A stretch of DNA of 64,000 nt from Endothia cerciana. Lineage: Eukaryota; Ascomycota; Sordariomycetes; Diaporthales; Cryphonectriaceae. Shown here piece by piece: positions 19,424 through 31,178 of this stretch. The stretch is from NCBI GenBank assembly GCA_026119935.1, contig JALRMH010000032.1, forward strand, positions 372,001 to 436,000, written 5' to 3'. Numbering within the stretch: the first letter of the stretch is position 1; each line of letters starts with the position of its first letter. The notes beneath the pieces were generated by a model. The model made no database searches and had not been told where the DNA came from. It was given only the letters and a program-made list of their open reading frames with translations. The position numbers and the translations under genes are program-made.

Positions 19424-20275
19424 CTTGCAGCTTCTGTTCCAATCGAGCAGTCGGCTCAAGGAGAGGGAATTTAGTGATATGTGTCTTTAAGGATTTTTAA
19501 GCGCCAGCCTCAGGGCACCCGTTCCAGTAGAAATAGACGCACACTTTTTGGATTTATATGCCTTGTATGGATTTCATTACTTGCTTTCTCAAGCGCCTGC
19601 GTGCATCGTCAGATTTCTCACTATTCACGACCACGCTCTTCCGCTTGTCGAGCCCTTTACACGGGTACCTAGTTCGATCCCCTGCAGTGTGCTGCCTGCA
19701 GCATCGTTTCCACCACAACCACCACCCCTTGGATCAATGAAGCCGCCCTTGGTGCGATGATCCTCGACGACGACCACAGTAGTCGCCTGGATCATGTGCT
19801 CTGGGCCAGACTGTTCCACATCGTCTAGGCGGCGGTGATACTTCCTTCTGCTGCCGCCGGTGCCGGAGTACGAGTGACGTGTCCGGGTGCCCATCCACGC
19901 GTAGACAGGCTTAAGCAGGGAGTGAAAATTGGGCAGGCACGCACAGATGATGCCGACGTCGAGTTCAAGCCCGGACCAGATTCCGACTTCAACAAAATCC
20001 GCTGTACAAATGGAATGTTAGAAATTAGAGCTAGGCGAAACCAAATGACTTTATTCTAATTGGTTGAGGCTGGGAACAGTGATATCTGGAAACCTTGCCA
20101 CGGATCGAGCAAAGGTGGAAGGCTGAGCGATGTAATTACAACTTACCAGTTGGGTTGTGTGACAGAGTGGACTTGTTAATCGTCGTAAGGCGGTATAGAC
20201 TAACGACGATGACGCTTGATTCGACGAGTGTAATTAGTTCCGAGGTCCATCCCAGTCTGACTTGTGTGGCACTTA

Positions 20276-22118
20276 AGTCAGACCACCCCCCCTTTCGGCT
20301 CACCCTGGTCAGCCACAATCAATATACATATATATATTGATTTTATCTACTTTTCAGCACTATTCACCCACCACAATGCAATCCTCCTCATCAGTAAGTA
20401 ATTCGATATCGCTCTCTTCATCCTGATTATCCTCGTCTTGATTGACTGTATTTTGAGCCCTCTGTATAGCCTTAATACCTACAAACCTCGAATTCGGGCT
20501 TGTATCAACCTTTCTTCTTTTGCTAGGCCTGGAGCCCTCAACCTGTGATTTCAATGCCTTATTTTCTTCCAGAGCTCTAGCCAGGGCTATATCTCTCTCA
20601 TCCCAAGCCTTTTTTATCTTTCTGAATAGTAAACGTTGTGCTAGCATAGTTGACAGATGGTTTCGGTTGGCTTGCAGCTGATGGTATAGATCTCTAGCCT
20701 TTCGAGGAGTTGTATATATTTTCGGCTGGCTTAAGGAGGGTTCTGGGGTAAAATTCTAAGCTTTTGATGGTTCTGAGCCTGAATTCGGCTGGGTCTGAGT
20801 GCGTTGAGAAGTATTCTCAAGGAGAAGAGGGCTCAAGAGCGGCTTAGTCAGTCTGACTGGCCATAGACCTAAGGCTTGCCATCCAGACCTAATATTCTGG
20901 ATAGAAAGACCTTCTGTACGGGTTAGGTAATAGTTTTCGAGGAATAACCGCTTGCCTAGGACTGTTGAGTCCGCCCATTGGCCCAGGAGACTGACTTTCT
21001 TTCTGTATGCTCTTTTAAGAGATGAGAAGACCCCTAGATCCAGGGGTTGAAGCACGTGAGAGGTATAAAGAGGCAAATAAAGCAACAGAATATTATTTCA
21101 AAAGCATTGCCACATAAACTCCTCAGTTGTATAGCTGCCATGGCCATCCAGGACTAACAGCCTCGCTTCTGAAGGGTCTGCTGGCTGGCTGCCTGGGATG
21201 AAGATCTTTTCCAGCTATTCAAGTGCCACAGCATTATCAGTCCATCCATTTCCCATTGCTATGAATTGCCAGCCCTCGAAAAGCTCCAGGCGAGTAGGAA
21301 ACCATTGTTGTTGTACGGTTGAGCCCTTGAAAATAACCAGGGGAAGAAGATGAGTGCCCACAGCAGAGATACACTCGAGGAAAGAGGTCCAGGCTTTCGA
21401 TCTAGGCTCTTTTTTCTAGATTAAACGTGAAGAAGAGCCACCAAGGACTAATCCATTCTCTCATTAGCCCTCTATTATCCCAGCCTCATCCATATTCTAT
21501 CGATTAGCTGGCTTAATGGCTTGAATCTCAGGAAGCTTGAAAAGATGAAACCAAGGCCGTATTACCTCTGTTGTAGCTCTATTGATTCGAGCTGAGGCAA
21601 TTCTTCGAGTCTTTCAGACCTTTATCTCTGGATTTCTCTTTAAAAAAGCCTGAGTCCACTTCTTTCCTATAGCCTGAGAGTCGCCCTGGACCTTGAGGAT
21701 TCGTTGAGCAAAATGCCTGAGTTCTGAATGGCTCGGTGGAAGCCCTAGGGCTTCCTGAATGCAAATACATTTAGCTAATTCCTTTTCCTGGCTAATAGAA
21801 AGCCTTTGCTTATCTTAATAAGCTGTTTTATGCGATTCTCCTCCTGCCAGGCGATGCTGAAGAGTGGCTCTCGGAATGCCCCATTCTCTCGAGGCCTGTC
21901 GCTGTGATATGCCCGCCCTGACAGCCTCGATCGCCTGGGCTAGGTCAGCTTCGTATTAGGACCTCATAACGACGTTATCTAGGTCCTGTGAAGAAATGAA
22001 GTTATTCGGGATAAAATTGGTTGAGAAACGTTAATATAGATAGAGGTGGCTGGAGAGATAGTGGGGGTCGACCGGGTGGCCGAAAGTTACGGGTGGCCGA
22101 AAGTTACCCCCTGCGACT
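20276..22118 (-). mobile_element. Fot1/pogo-type DNA transposon, 1843 bp, with TA target duplication
   Basis: The ends are 5'-TA|AGTC at 20274-20279 and GACT|TA-3' at 22115-22120, the classic Tc1/mariner TA duplication. The terminal regions are imperfect inverted repeats. The left end AGTC...CTTTCGGCTCACCC pairs with the reverse complement of the right end AGTC...CTTTCGGCCACCC. In the right end a 17-bp word with GGTGGCCGAAAGTTAC is duplicated in tandem. The internal gene is a degenerate DDE transposase on the minus strand. The length fits Fot1-like elements (about 1.9 kb). Confidence 0.85.
20350..21970 (-). pseudogene. Degenerate DDE_1 (Fot1/pogo) transposase
   Basis: Read on the minus strand, pieces appear in family order. 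First comes a helix-turn-helix segment (AVRAGISQRQASREWGIP), then a CENP-B-type region, NMDEAGIIEG with the first catalytic Asp, LLVLDGHGSYTTEEF with the second, and LPLYTSHVLQPLDLGVFSSL with the third acidic residue region. A Lys/Arg- and acid-rich tail ends near 20360. Several in-frame TAA/TAG codons interrupt it, most explicable by C-to-T change. The element is therefore not autonomous. Confidence 0.8.
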
Positions 22119-23902
22119 TACCCCTAATCTATCACCGCCACGCCAACAAGACCGATGTCTACACAACGGGTGTTCTGGGCGACCTTGCCCCCCCGTTCCA
22201 GACTATTGACTGGAAGGATCATGCCAGAAAGCGGAAAAGGGTGGCGAGCTCTTTCGCGCTGTCCAATCTGATGAAGTTAGAGGGGCAGGTTGACCAGCGT
22301 GTGATGGAATGGACCACCCAGATAGGAACAAAGTTTGCTGATTCAGGGCGTCGTATGGACTTTGCCGCTTGGTCACAGTGACTCTTATCCACTGTCCTTC
22401 TTTCTTTCCTTGTGTGTGTGTGTGTGTGTGTGTTTTATTTTCTATTTTTGTAGGCTTCACTATCTTGTACCGTATATCTCTTCGCCTTCCGCAGTCCCAC
22501 TTTCTGGTATTGTACACCCTGATATTCATACCATCATGTCTTTGAGACTGGCTTACTCAGATTTTCCTGACCTCTTCATCCAGATGGTTTGCGTACGACA
22601 CGATCTGTCAACTCTCATTTGGCGAGCCCTTGGGTTTCCTGCGAGAGGCGCGCGATATATCAAACTTGATCTCAAACTTCCACGATATGGCGCCGTTCGC
22701 GGCCGTGGTTGGCGCTCTTGCCTGGCTGTGTGCCCCGATCCTACAGAGTCCCATCACGAAATGGCTTTTCATTCCGCGGCCCGGGGACAGCTCCGGCACT
22801 GGCAAAATAATGGCTGTAAGCAAGACACCTTTCTAGCTTCTGGGGGACCCCTTGGAGATCAAAATCACGTGTGTTATGAGCCTTCATCAGCTTACCACCA
22901 AATGGGAGACAGTTTCGCGATGCGCTACTCGAGGAGCGGTTGAAGGACCCTAAGACTCATCACAAAGGCGACTTTCTGGACAACATTCTGGCGGCTAAAA
23001 ATGAAGACGGCAGTCGAATCACTATCGACGAAGTAAAGACTGAGTGCTTTGTGCTCATGGTCGCGGCCTCGGATACAACGGCTGCATTCTTTTGCGGCTT
23101 CGTCCGCTATGTTGTCCAGACCCCCGGTGTCTATGCTAAGCTCATCGCCGAGATAGACAAGTTCGACCGTCGCGGCGAAATGACATCCCCAGTCGCCACC
23201 TTCGAAGAGATTAAGAAATTGCCCTACTTTGGCGCGTGCCACCGAGAGACGCTGCGCTACCAGCCGTCAACACCCATGATCATGTAGGCCACAAACAACA
23301 TGCCTTTCACGGCTGATATACAGGACAGCTGATCCTTGTCGGCACTCTATTTAGACCAAGATATGTGAGCGACGAGGATATGCAACTGTACGGTCGCTAT
23401 GTACCACCAGGCATGGAGATCGGAGCCAACCCATACGTAATCCACCGTGACAAGGGAGTCTTCGGAGACGACGCACACATCTTTCGGCCGGAACGCTGGC
23501 TAGACAATTCCGAGGACGCAAAGGAGATGGAGAAATACATTCTCACGTGGGGCTACGGACCTCGCATCTGCCTGGGAAAAAAACATTGCTTTGCTTGAGA
23601 CATACAAGCTGTTGCTACAAGTGCGTATGCGTCAGCATTCTCCTTGCCTGTGCAGACAAGCCCTTACCTTCTGTCCCCACCTTTCATCTTCAACCCCCCC
23701 CCCCCCCGGTCTTATTTTTCTCTTTTCCGCTAATCCAAACTTTGGAACTCACGAGAAATCTTTAACTCACCTTATGATATGCAGTTTTTTCCGTGCCTTC
23801 AGGCCCTCCATTGATAGCGGCTATGAAAGCAAGGTCTGGCGTCAGGATAATCTAGCATTGTTGGTGCATTGGGATTTCTGGATACGTATTCAGCACCGAT
23901 AA
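22119..23902 (+). pseudogene. Cytochrome P450 (pisatin demethylase / benzoate hydroxylase-like), truncated and frameshifted
   Basis: The open frame begins right at the transposon edge with LPLIYHRHANKTDVY. In related P450s this segment lies about 100 residues in, so the membrane anchor and first helices are missing. After an intron at about 22379-22586 the frame continues YDTICQLSFGEPLGFL, then the I-helix AASDTTA, the ExxR motif HRETLRY, and the heme loop WGYGPRICLGK. There a run of seven A (23577-23583) has one base too many. Removing one would restore the family's I-A-x-x-E-x-Y helix in the same frame. Read as it is, translation stops six residues after the Cys. The far C-terminus is recognisable to TAA/TGA at about 23900. 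DNA left of the transposon holds no P450 N-terminus. The gene is almost certainly dead. Confidence 0.75.
22410..22433. repeat. (TG)n microsatellite in the first P450 intron
   Basis: About twelve TG units directly follow a C/T-rich stretch inside the inferred intron. Confidence 0.85.
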
Positions 23903-25372
23903 TTTCGAGGTCTTAGAAATTTGGCTTCTATTTCCCCCCACCCCCCCTCTCTCTCTCGGCGACTCATGAAAAGCACCATGTATGCTACAAGGTGGAATTG
24001 AGTTCCGAAGAGCTTCACGGCACCTAAACACCGCACGTGGTATACGGCGCTTACAGTGATACTATTTTCAATCCTTTTGCCCAGAAATGAGTATCAAAGG
24101 GAGGAAGGCATCTGCGCAGCACGATTGAGTTGGGAAACATGAAGTGGAGGGGTGAACAAAGAGGGCATATAGCAAGCTCTAGGACGCCTGGCCAAGTTAC
24201 CTAGAGATGTCATTTTCATTTTCGTTCCAATCCATCAGAGTATCACTCGGTTCGGCCCATCCTCTTCATACAACGGCTGCAGATAAGGTTATTTGCTGGG
24301 CAAGATAAAAACAGGGAATATGCAGAAATTCTATTTAGCAGCATCAGAAGAGGTTAATTATTACAACTTCCACGAGAGAAAAAAAGAAAAAAAAAAGGAG
24401 AAAAAAAAAAGGAATAAAATACCTCTGCATAGAGCAGCGATTTCCCTGAATGTAAATACATCAGATCTTTGTGCATACTATTGTGGCTAGCATCACAAGA
24501 CAAGACGGATCTGGTCACGATTCTTTCGAATAACAGCATCAATCTTTGACTGGAAAATGCCCAGGGACAAGGGCAGCATGCCATGTGGTACTACAAGGCC
24601 TGAAAACGTGGGCAAACCTGGATAGGGCTAAGGCTGAGCAGGTTGGCATGTCGAGCAATTCGGCATAATCGTTCCTGACTCATTCCGTACCTTCAGCCTT
24701 GACCAACAACGTTCCCGATTCACCGAACTAGAGTGTGTATCTAGACCGCAGTGAGCGCCGACAAATCAGTCTGAACATGCAATTGCTGCCTGAATTCGGA
24801 GATGGGTGTGGCGGCAATAAAGAGGTGTAGGAGCCGTCCCCGATCCAAGCCACTCCCCTGCCCGAAGTTGAAGGGAGAGCAGGATTTCGATTTATGCCCC
24901 AGATAAGGGTGGCTTTCACAGGCGCCGGAAGACAATCTGACCGACAGAAGAGACTTTGACAACTTTGGAGGGTAGAAACTGAGGCGAAATAGCCCCCAAT
25001 ATTTGGACATTCATCAACTGAGTCCTCCATACCGGCACGGATGCGGCGCTTACCGGGCAGGATTCGCTTCCTTCCCAAGTATGCCTCGGTCTTCCTGGCC
25101 TCAGCTCGAGAGGGATCACAAACGCCTCAATGTGAGCAGAATCTCGGGTCGTCCGGTCTTGTGGGATTCACTCGGGAGGTCACAAAACGAAGGAAACCGA
25201 CATATCTATGAAGAGAAAACAAAGAAGAGGCACATATAAAGTCTGCACGCGACGCATGCTTGCGGGATAATTAAATCGGAGCTCATGAGCTTCATCAATT
25301 GAAGCCTGGGCTCCCTTGGCTATACGACAAAATCTTCTCCTTGAGTATATTCCGTCCCATCACGGTGTCACC
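23903..25372. other. Intergenic region
   Basis: No gene is supported. An A-rich stretch lies near 24378-24415, and a C-rich then CT-rich stretch near 23936-23960. Overlapping minus-strand frames at 24728-25119 show no motif. The last hundred bases are presumably the promoter of the FAD oxidase gene. Confidence 0.4.
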
Positions 25373-27151
25373 ATGTGGGCCTCCATCTTACCCTCAGCAT
25401 GGCTTACCTTGGCTGTTGTGACGGCTTTACCCTCGATTTCCTCTATAGACAGCGTGCTCCAGAATGGCAGCAACGATTGGAACACCTACACGGAAATTTA
25501 CCTACAAGGCTCGGCCGGGTTTGACAATATTACAGAACGCTGGACGGAATACGACCCCCCCACATTCTCCATTGCAGTCAGCCCGGCCACAGAGGCAGAC
25601 GTGGCGACACTCGTAAGCGCCCAGTTCTATCGAGATTTTTAGTAGAGGATGAGAGTCTGACAGGTATTGTATTGTTATAACAGGTTAAGCTTGCAAGGCT
25701 TACTGGTCTACCGTTCTTAGCTACTGGAGGCCGCCACGGCACTAGCATCACCCTGGACAAGTTGCAGCACGGCCTGGAGATCGACTTGAGCCAGCTTGAC
25801 AGCATAGAAGTCGACTCGGTCGCCGGAACCGTTACCAAAGGGGGAGGCCTCAGGTTCGGGTCGGTCTACGATCCAGTCTATAAAGCTGGCTACGAAGTTC
25901 GTGAGTGACACCTGTTCCCACTCAAAGAGGATACGCCGTGATAACCTGACTGACCAATCTTGTCGTACAAGCAACCGGGTCCTGTTCCTGCCCTGGAATG
26001 GTTGGCGCCACTGTCGGTGCGGGAGTTGGCCGGTATCAGGGTCTGGACGGCCTGGCCATCGATGCTCTCGTCTCGGTCCGGCTTGTGACAGCCACAGGCG
26101 AAATAGTCGAAACCTCAGAGACGGTCAACCCAGAGCTGTTCTGGGGGATCCGAGGAGCCGGTGCTAACTTTGGCATCATCACCTCAGCTACATACAAGCT
26201 GACGCCTCTCCATAACGGCGGCCGGGTCGCCAACGTCGATTTCATTTTCTCCGCCGCGACGAATGCTTCCTATTTCGAGGCCCCTTGCTTCATTCCAGGG
26301 GAAGATGCCTGCAGAGCTGGCAGTCATTTCTGATATCCTCTACAACAGCACAGCTGGTGCGGTGAGTGCATTCTCATCACAGAGACACGAAACAGGCACG
26401 TAGAACGAAGCGGAGAACCCATTCTGACTCCCGATAGCCCGAGATCCTTGCAAACTGGGTATACATCGGGGACGAAGCCGAGGCTCTCGAAGTGTTGGCG
26501 CCCATCTTCGCACTCGACCCGCTCGTGTCGTCAGTCAGCATCGTGCCGTGGGATGACCTCGTCTACACAGCCGGCTTCGGGCTGGATGTTGATACATGCA
26601 TCCCGGGGGTCGTCCGCAGCGGCTGGGGCGCCAATGTGAAGCAGTTGTCGGCTCCGACCTACGTCGAGCTATTCAACAAGATGGCTGCCCTCTACCAGGA
26701 GTACCCGGCCGCCCAGGGTAGCTCGATCGAGATTGAGTTGTTCGCCACGCAGGCTATGGCAGCCGTGCCAGATAATGCAACGGCGTATCCGTGGCGCGAT
26801 TCCATAGCTTACTTGTGAGTCCTGTCTCGCCTCTAAACGAACAACCTCGGTGCCATGGGAAGACGTGGGCAAATAAGTGACGTTTATATGAACAGGCTTA
26901 TCGACTTCACGTGGACAGAGTCGTCGGTGGAGGACGCATCTAATGCCATGGCCGAGGAGATACGCTCCGATATCGTTGCCACGCCTGGATATGACGGTCT
27001 CGCCGTCTACGTGAGCTACGCCCATGGGGATGAGACCCTCGAACAGATGTTCGGTGCCGACAAGCTTCCGCAACTGGCTGCGTGGAAGGAGGAGTGGGAT
27101 CTCACCAACGTCTTTGGGTACTATCATCCCCTGCCAACTATTTACCCATGA
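25373..27151 (+). pseudogene. Secreted FAD-linked oxidase (BBE-like, PCMH domain) with a one-base frameshift
   Basis: Five exons (25373-25612, 25684-25900, 25972-26361, 26438-26814, 26896-27151) join in frame except for one extra base. The N-terminus MWASILPSAWLTLAVVTALP is a good signal peptide. FAD-domain motifs are ATGGRHGTS with the His used for covalent flavin in this family, a Cys-containing TGSCSCPGMVGA segment, GVGRYQGLDGLAIDALVSV, and WGIRGAGANFGI. The C-terminal berberine-bridge-like part ends NVFGYYHPLP. At 26281-26284 four C replace the three needed, and the frame then stops within 60 bases. With one base fewer the exons total 493 codons. Such enzymes oxidise sugars, alkaloids or secondary metabolites outside the cell or in the secretory path. 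It lies 1.5 kb after the broken P450 and may be part of the same decayed cluster. A sequencing error is the alternative to true loss. Confidence 0.8.
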
Positions 27152-28837
27152 TGGCATAGATTGAAGTGTTTTGGACACCATTATAAAGGAGCAGATGCAT
27201 TGCTTAGCAGAAGCATGGTTATTCCATAGCATAGAACATATTCGGATATTCTTAGCTCTTCATTATTTCTCTCTTTCTATTGCACGCCCCCCCCCCCCCC
27301 ACTCAAGAAAAACCCCCCTGTTTTTTTCTCATTCACTCGTTTGTTACAGAAATCTTCCGAAAGCCTGCCCTATAATCAAGTTTCTATGTAACTAAATACA
27401 TATGACTCCGGAAAAAATATATTAGGTAATTTAGAAGAACATTGTAACGCATTTTCCTGCACACCAAATTGTATCGCTCGCCAGAAGCTTTAATGTCATC
27501 TGGAGCATGTTCCAAGTCCTCCCGCTCCTCTTGCATACATTCAATGATTTGGTCCTTGACCCGACCCATGGAATCGATCTTGAACTTGTCCGGTCGGTCC
27601 GGTCGAGGAGGAGAAGCTCGAAGCAGGTCAGTGGTGCCGCGAAGAATGTGCTCAGTCTAAGTCAAATTGGATAGCCTGGCGTTTAGGGAGGATAAGCCAG
27701 AACCGTAGTGGAGCGGGGGAACCTCGACGAGCATGCAACTACATATAATTAACATGCTGTCCCATTTTCAGCACCGGCTTACTCCTAACAAAAATCACGT
27801 GGTTTACTCCACTTTATTTTCATAGATTCCCGACCCTGTTAGCAAATCCACATTGAATTCGCGGGGTGTAAGAACTAACCGTTTTAAGCCCTGTGTTCGC
27901 TTTTTATTCGCTCGCTTACTACTAAAGCTATTTCGAAATTTATGATCGCTGCTTTACCCTAACCCTAACCCTGACGAATTTTTTTACAGTATCTCGATAC
28001 GGCTATATTAAGTTCTCCATTACTTCTTTTCCATATCTCAAGAAACTCTATTCAATTCGTCCTATGTTCCATGAGAAGGCCGCGACTTCGATCCTACGGG
28101 TCTATCATCAACTTTTTACTCTGGTGAGACGTTTTGAGGACGTCCCGGCACCATCTCTTTTCTCTATCTTGGACCCTCAGCAGTGAATCGGAGGTGAGGA
28201 AACAACAGGCGACGAAAGGATTACTGAGTTCTGCCTCCAGAGAGATAATACCTTCGAGGATATCACTTGATATCCTAATCACAGGGCGGGGTGGCCGCCC
28301 CAGGAAGACCTCCTCAACATGTAGAGTTATCATCTCGAGACCTGAGGTACAACAATATGCTTGGACAGTACGAGTTCTGAGTATCGGAAGTTACAGAAAC
28401 AGTGATCAGCGGGCACTTGAAGGCCTGCCGGTTTCGTAACTTAATCCCCTTTGCTCTGAACTTTTCCCCTCCTTCCTGCACCTCTCTAGTATGTTTTTTT
28501 TTTTGGGGGGGGGGGGGTGTTTCCCTTCTCTCTTTTCCTTTCCCCGGAGGCGAGACCGACCGACTTCCCAGCGGCAAGAGGATGGCCCTTGCTTTCCCCC
28601 CTTGAACGTCTTTGCGGACTTCCATGACCGAAGCGTAGACAATAAAATCCCCCTCCTCTTGGCCCCTAATAATAAACGTGCCCATAAAACCTATTCCACC
28701 ATTCATTCCTTGGGGTTGTGAGGGGGAAGAAAAAAAAAGGGGGAAAAAAAGGGGGGGGGGGCAAGTTGCAACATACCCACACTGATGTAGATATATTTTC
28801 AAGCCCACTGCCCGGTTCTCCTCCACCGGGCTGCCTA
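27152..28837. other. Intergenic region with a telomere-like motif
   Basis: It contains a C run at about 27289-27300, an AT-rich part, and TACCCTAACCCTAACCCT at 27955-27972, three units of the fungal telomere repeat. A minus-strand frame at 28094-28333 (EEVFLGRPPRPVIRISSDIL) could be a gene fragment but cannot be assigned. A G run lies at 28505-28517 and mixed A/G runs at 28728-28760, just beyond the 3' end of the next gene. Confidence 0.45.
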
Positions 28838-31122
28838 CTATAGCAGCTCGAAGCCGGCCTCCCTCAGCATGTCCCCGCTGGGCAGCATCGGGCGCCCCTG
28901 CATGGGGAATGGCCAGAACAGCGGGTTCTCCATTGAATCGCCGGTCTTGGCGACGGGCGGGCCGGACGACGACGACGCCTCGGCGGGCGGCGGGGGTGGG
29001 GCATCGCCGCCGCCGCCGCCGAACGTCGAGACGTAGTCCTGCTCCCGCACGTTGGGGGCGAAGAAGTTCAGGCTGTTCGTCACGGGCCGCGTGCTGCGGT
29101 CGTGGTGGATCCTGGTGCTGTCCAGCCCGGACATATCGACCTCGCCGTCCTTGTTGGTCCTGCCCTCGTCCTCCTTCTCCTGCTCCACCCTGCGCCTGAT
29201 GTCGACCTCGATCGTGATGTCCCACTTCTTTGCGAGGTAGCGCAGGATGTTGAGGGCCTGCTCTGCGAAGTGGTGGCACGGCGCCATCTCGGTCAGGTCT
29301 GCGATGCCCTGGTTGATGGCCTGGGTCACCTGCTCGCCGAGGCTCGAGGAAGCCGCGAGCTGCTGGACCTGTTGCTTGCTGGGCGGCCTGCCCGCTCGTG
29401 CTGATGCCGCGTCGGACGCGGCGATGGCCAGGTGCATGATCGAGGAGGTGAGCACAAAGTACGGCACGAACGATGGGGTCCGGCGCAGCGTGTAGAGCTG
29501 TGAGTAGGAGCGGAGGAGCCCCTGGATGGCATCCGCAGCCTGGCAGCAGACGTCCCGCGGGGAGATGCCCGAGCCGATGATCCTCAGCTTGATGAGCGGC
29601 CGGAAGAGAAGGAGTATGGCGAAGTGATAGTACATGCTGCGCGCCGTGCGGGGTCAGCAGCTTGCCCACCGGTGGCAGGACAGCACAAGGGGGGTGGTGG
29701 CAGTCAGTATGGACTCACTGGGCGAAGAGGACGGCAGGGGTGAAGTTGTGCCCCAGCCTGAGCACCTCGGGTATCCTGTCGTACCAGTTCAGGAACTGGG
29801 TGTAGATGCTGAGAAGTTCGCGGCTGGACAGCGGGCGGCCTGGCGAGTGCAGGATGTACAGTGCCTGGTGCACCAGCTCGCTCAGCTCACAGAAGCACTT
29901 GTAAACAGAGCGGACGTTGGACGGCTGCTCACAAGAACGCTGCAGGGGCGTGCCTGAGCCACCGTTAGCGCGAGAGGCACACTACACGTTCGACAACCAA
30001 CGCGCTCGGGAGCATACCGTCGTCTGTGTAGGGTATCCAGACCGAGGCCTCGATGTCTGATATGATGGTGGGCTTCGGCGGTAGGGACGGATAGCATGAA
30101 CACTGCGGGAGGGAACCAGTGGCCAGAGACCAGGCGCTTGTCCTCGGTCAGCAATCAGTTGCGCGACAAGACGAAGGCGCACACATTTCGGACTCACTGG
30201 TCTAGGGAGAAGGCGCCCCAGAAGGTGGCAGACTGTACGGCGATCTCGTCGCTGTCTGCCAGCTCGCCACTCACACGGTGCAGGCCCATCTCGACGGCCA
30301 GGCGGATGCTCTGTCCGGCGTAGTACCAGCTCTCGGAATCCCTACCACAGCTCGCCTCCCTGATGGACATGATCCCCAGTGCCTGTATGGTGGTGAGGGA
30401 GTGGTGGTCGTCTTCCATGAGGTACAGCCTCTGGCACTCGTTGAAGAAATGGTCCCCCGACGAGTAGGGGTCGTCCGGGTTCGCCAGGGTACTAGGCTGG
30501 CGCGAGAACCGACACCCCAGGGCCAGGAGCGCGTTGACGAGCATGGGGGAGCAGTAGCGAGGGCGGCCGGCCTGGAAGTCGTCGAGGAAATGCTCCTTGC
30601 TGAGGGAGGCAAAGGTCGGATACTCCCAGCAGAAATACAGCATCAAAAGGTGCTGCACGAACGCCTTATCCGAGGTGACTGCCGTCCAGGTCGCGGCCGG
30701 GGTTTGCATCTCGGGTAAATCTGCTGCCGTGGCCCGTTCCAGGCCGCGAGATCTCGATACCTCGCCTCCGTGCATCTGCGCAAGGCTGTCCTCCACCCAG
30801 CGGCCCACCCTTGTCTGCGGGGGCCCGGCGCCCCAGGTTGTGGTGTCGGAATATGAGTTGCTCCTGCCGGACTGTGCCTGGCTGGTGGTCGAGAAGTGGG
30901 AGTGGGAGCCCCACGGGCTGTTGGGGTCTATCTCCTGTCTTGCGCTCTGGGGGTGGGCGGTCAGGACCGGGCTGAGGGCCTTACTGCCAGGGGCGCCAGA
31001 GCCCATACCTGCGGAGCTGGGCGTGAACGAGTTGGTGCTCACGCCGGCGAAGGCCGCCATGGGGGTGAAGTTCCCACCTATGCCGGCGGGGCGGCCAAAG
31101 GAGGGTATGGTGGCCACCGCCG

Positions 31123-31178
<56 letters not shown>

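Noticed and set aside
19548..19894. Possible gene on either strand before the transposon
   Set aside because: The frames are short and overlapping, without motif or splice evidence.
28094..28333. Minus-strand frame EEVFLGRPPRPVIRISSDIL as a gene
   Set aside because: It is too short, without neighbouring exons or a family match.
28314..29669. 451-codon minus-strand frame overlapping the activator's last exon
   Set aside because: It is out of frame with the middle homology region and runs on into G/A homopolymers past the true stop at 28838.
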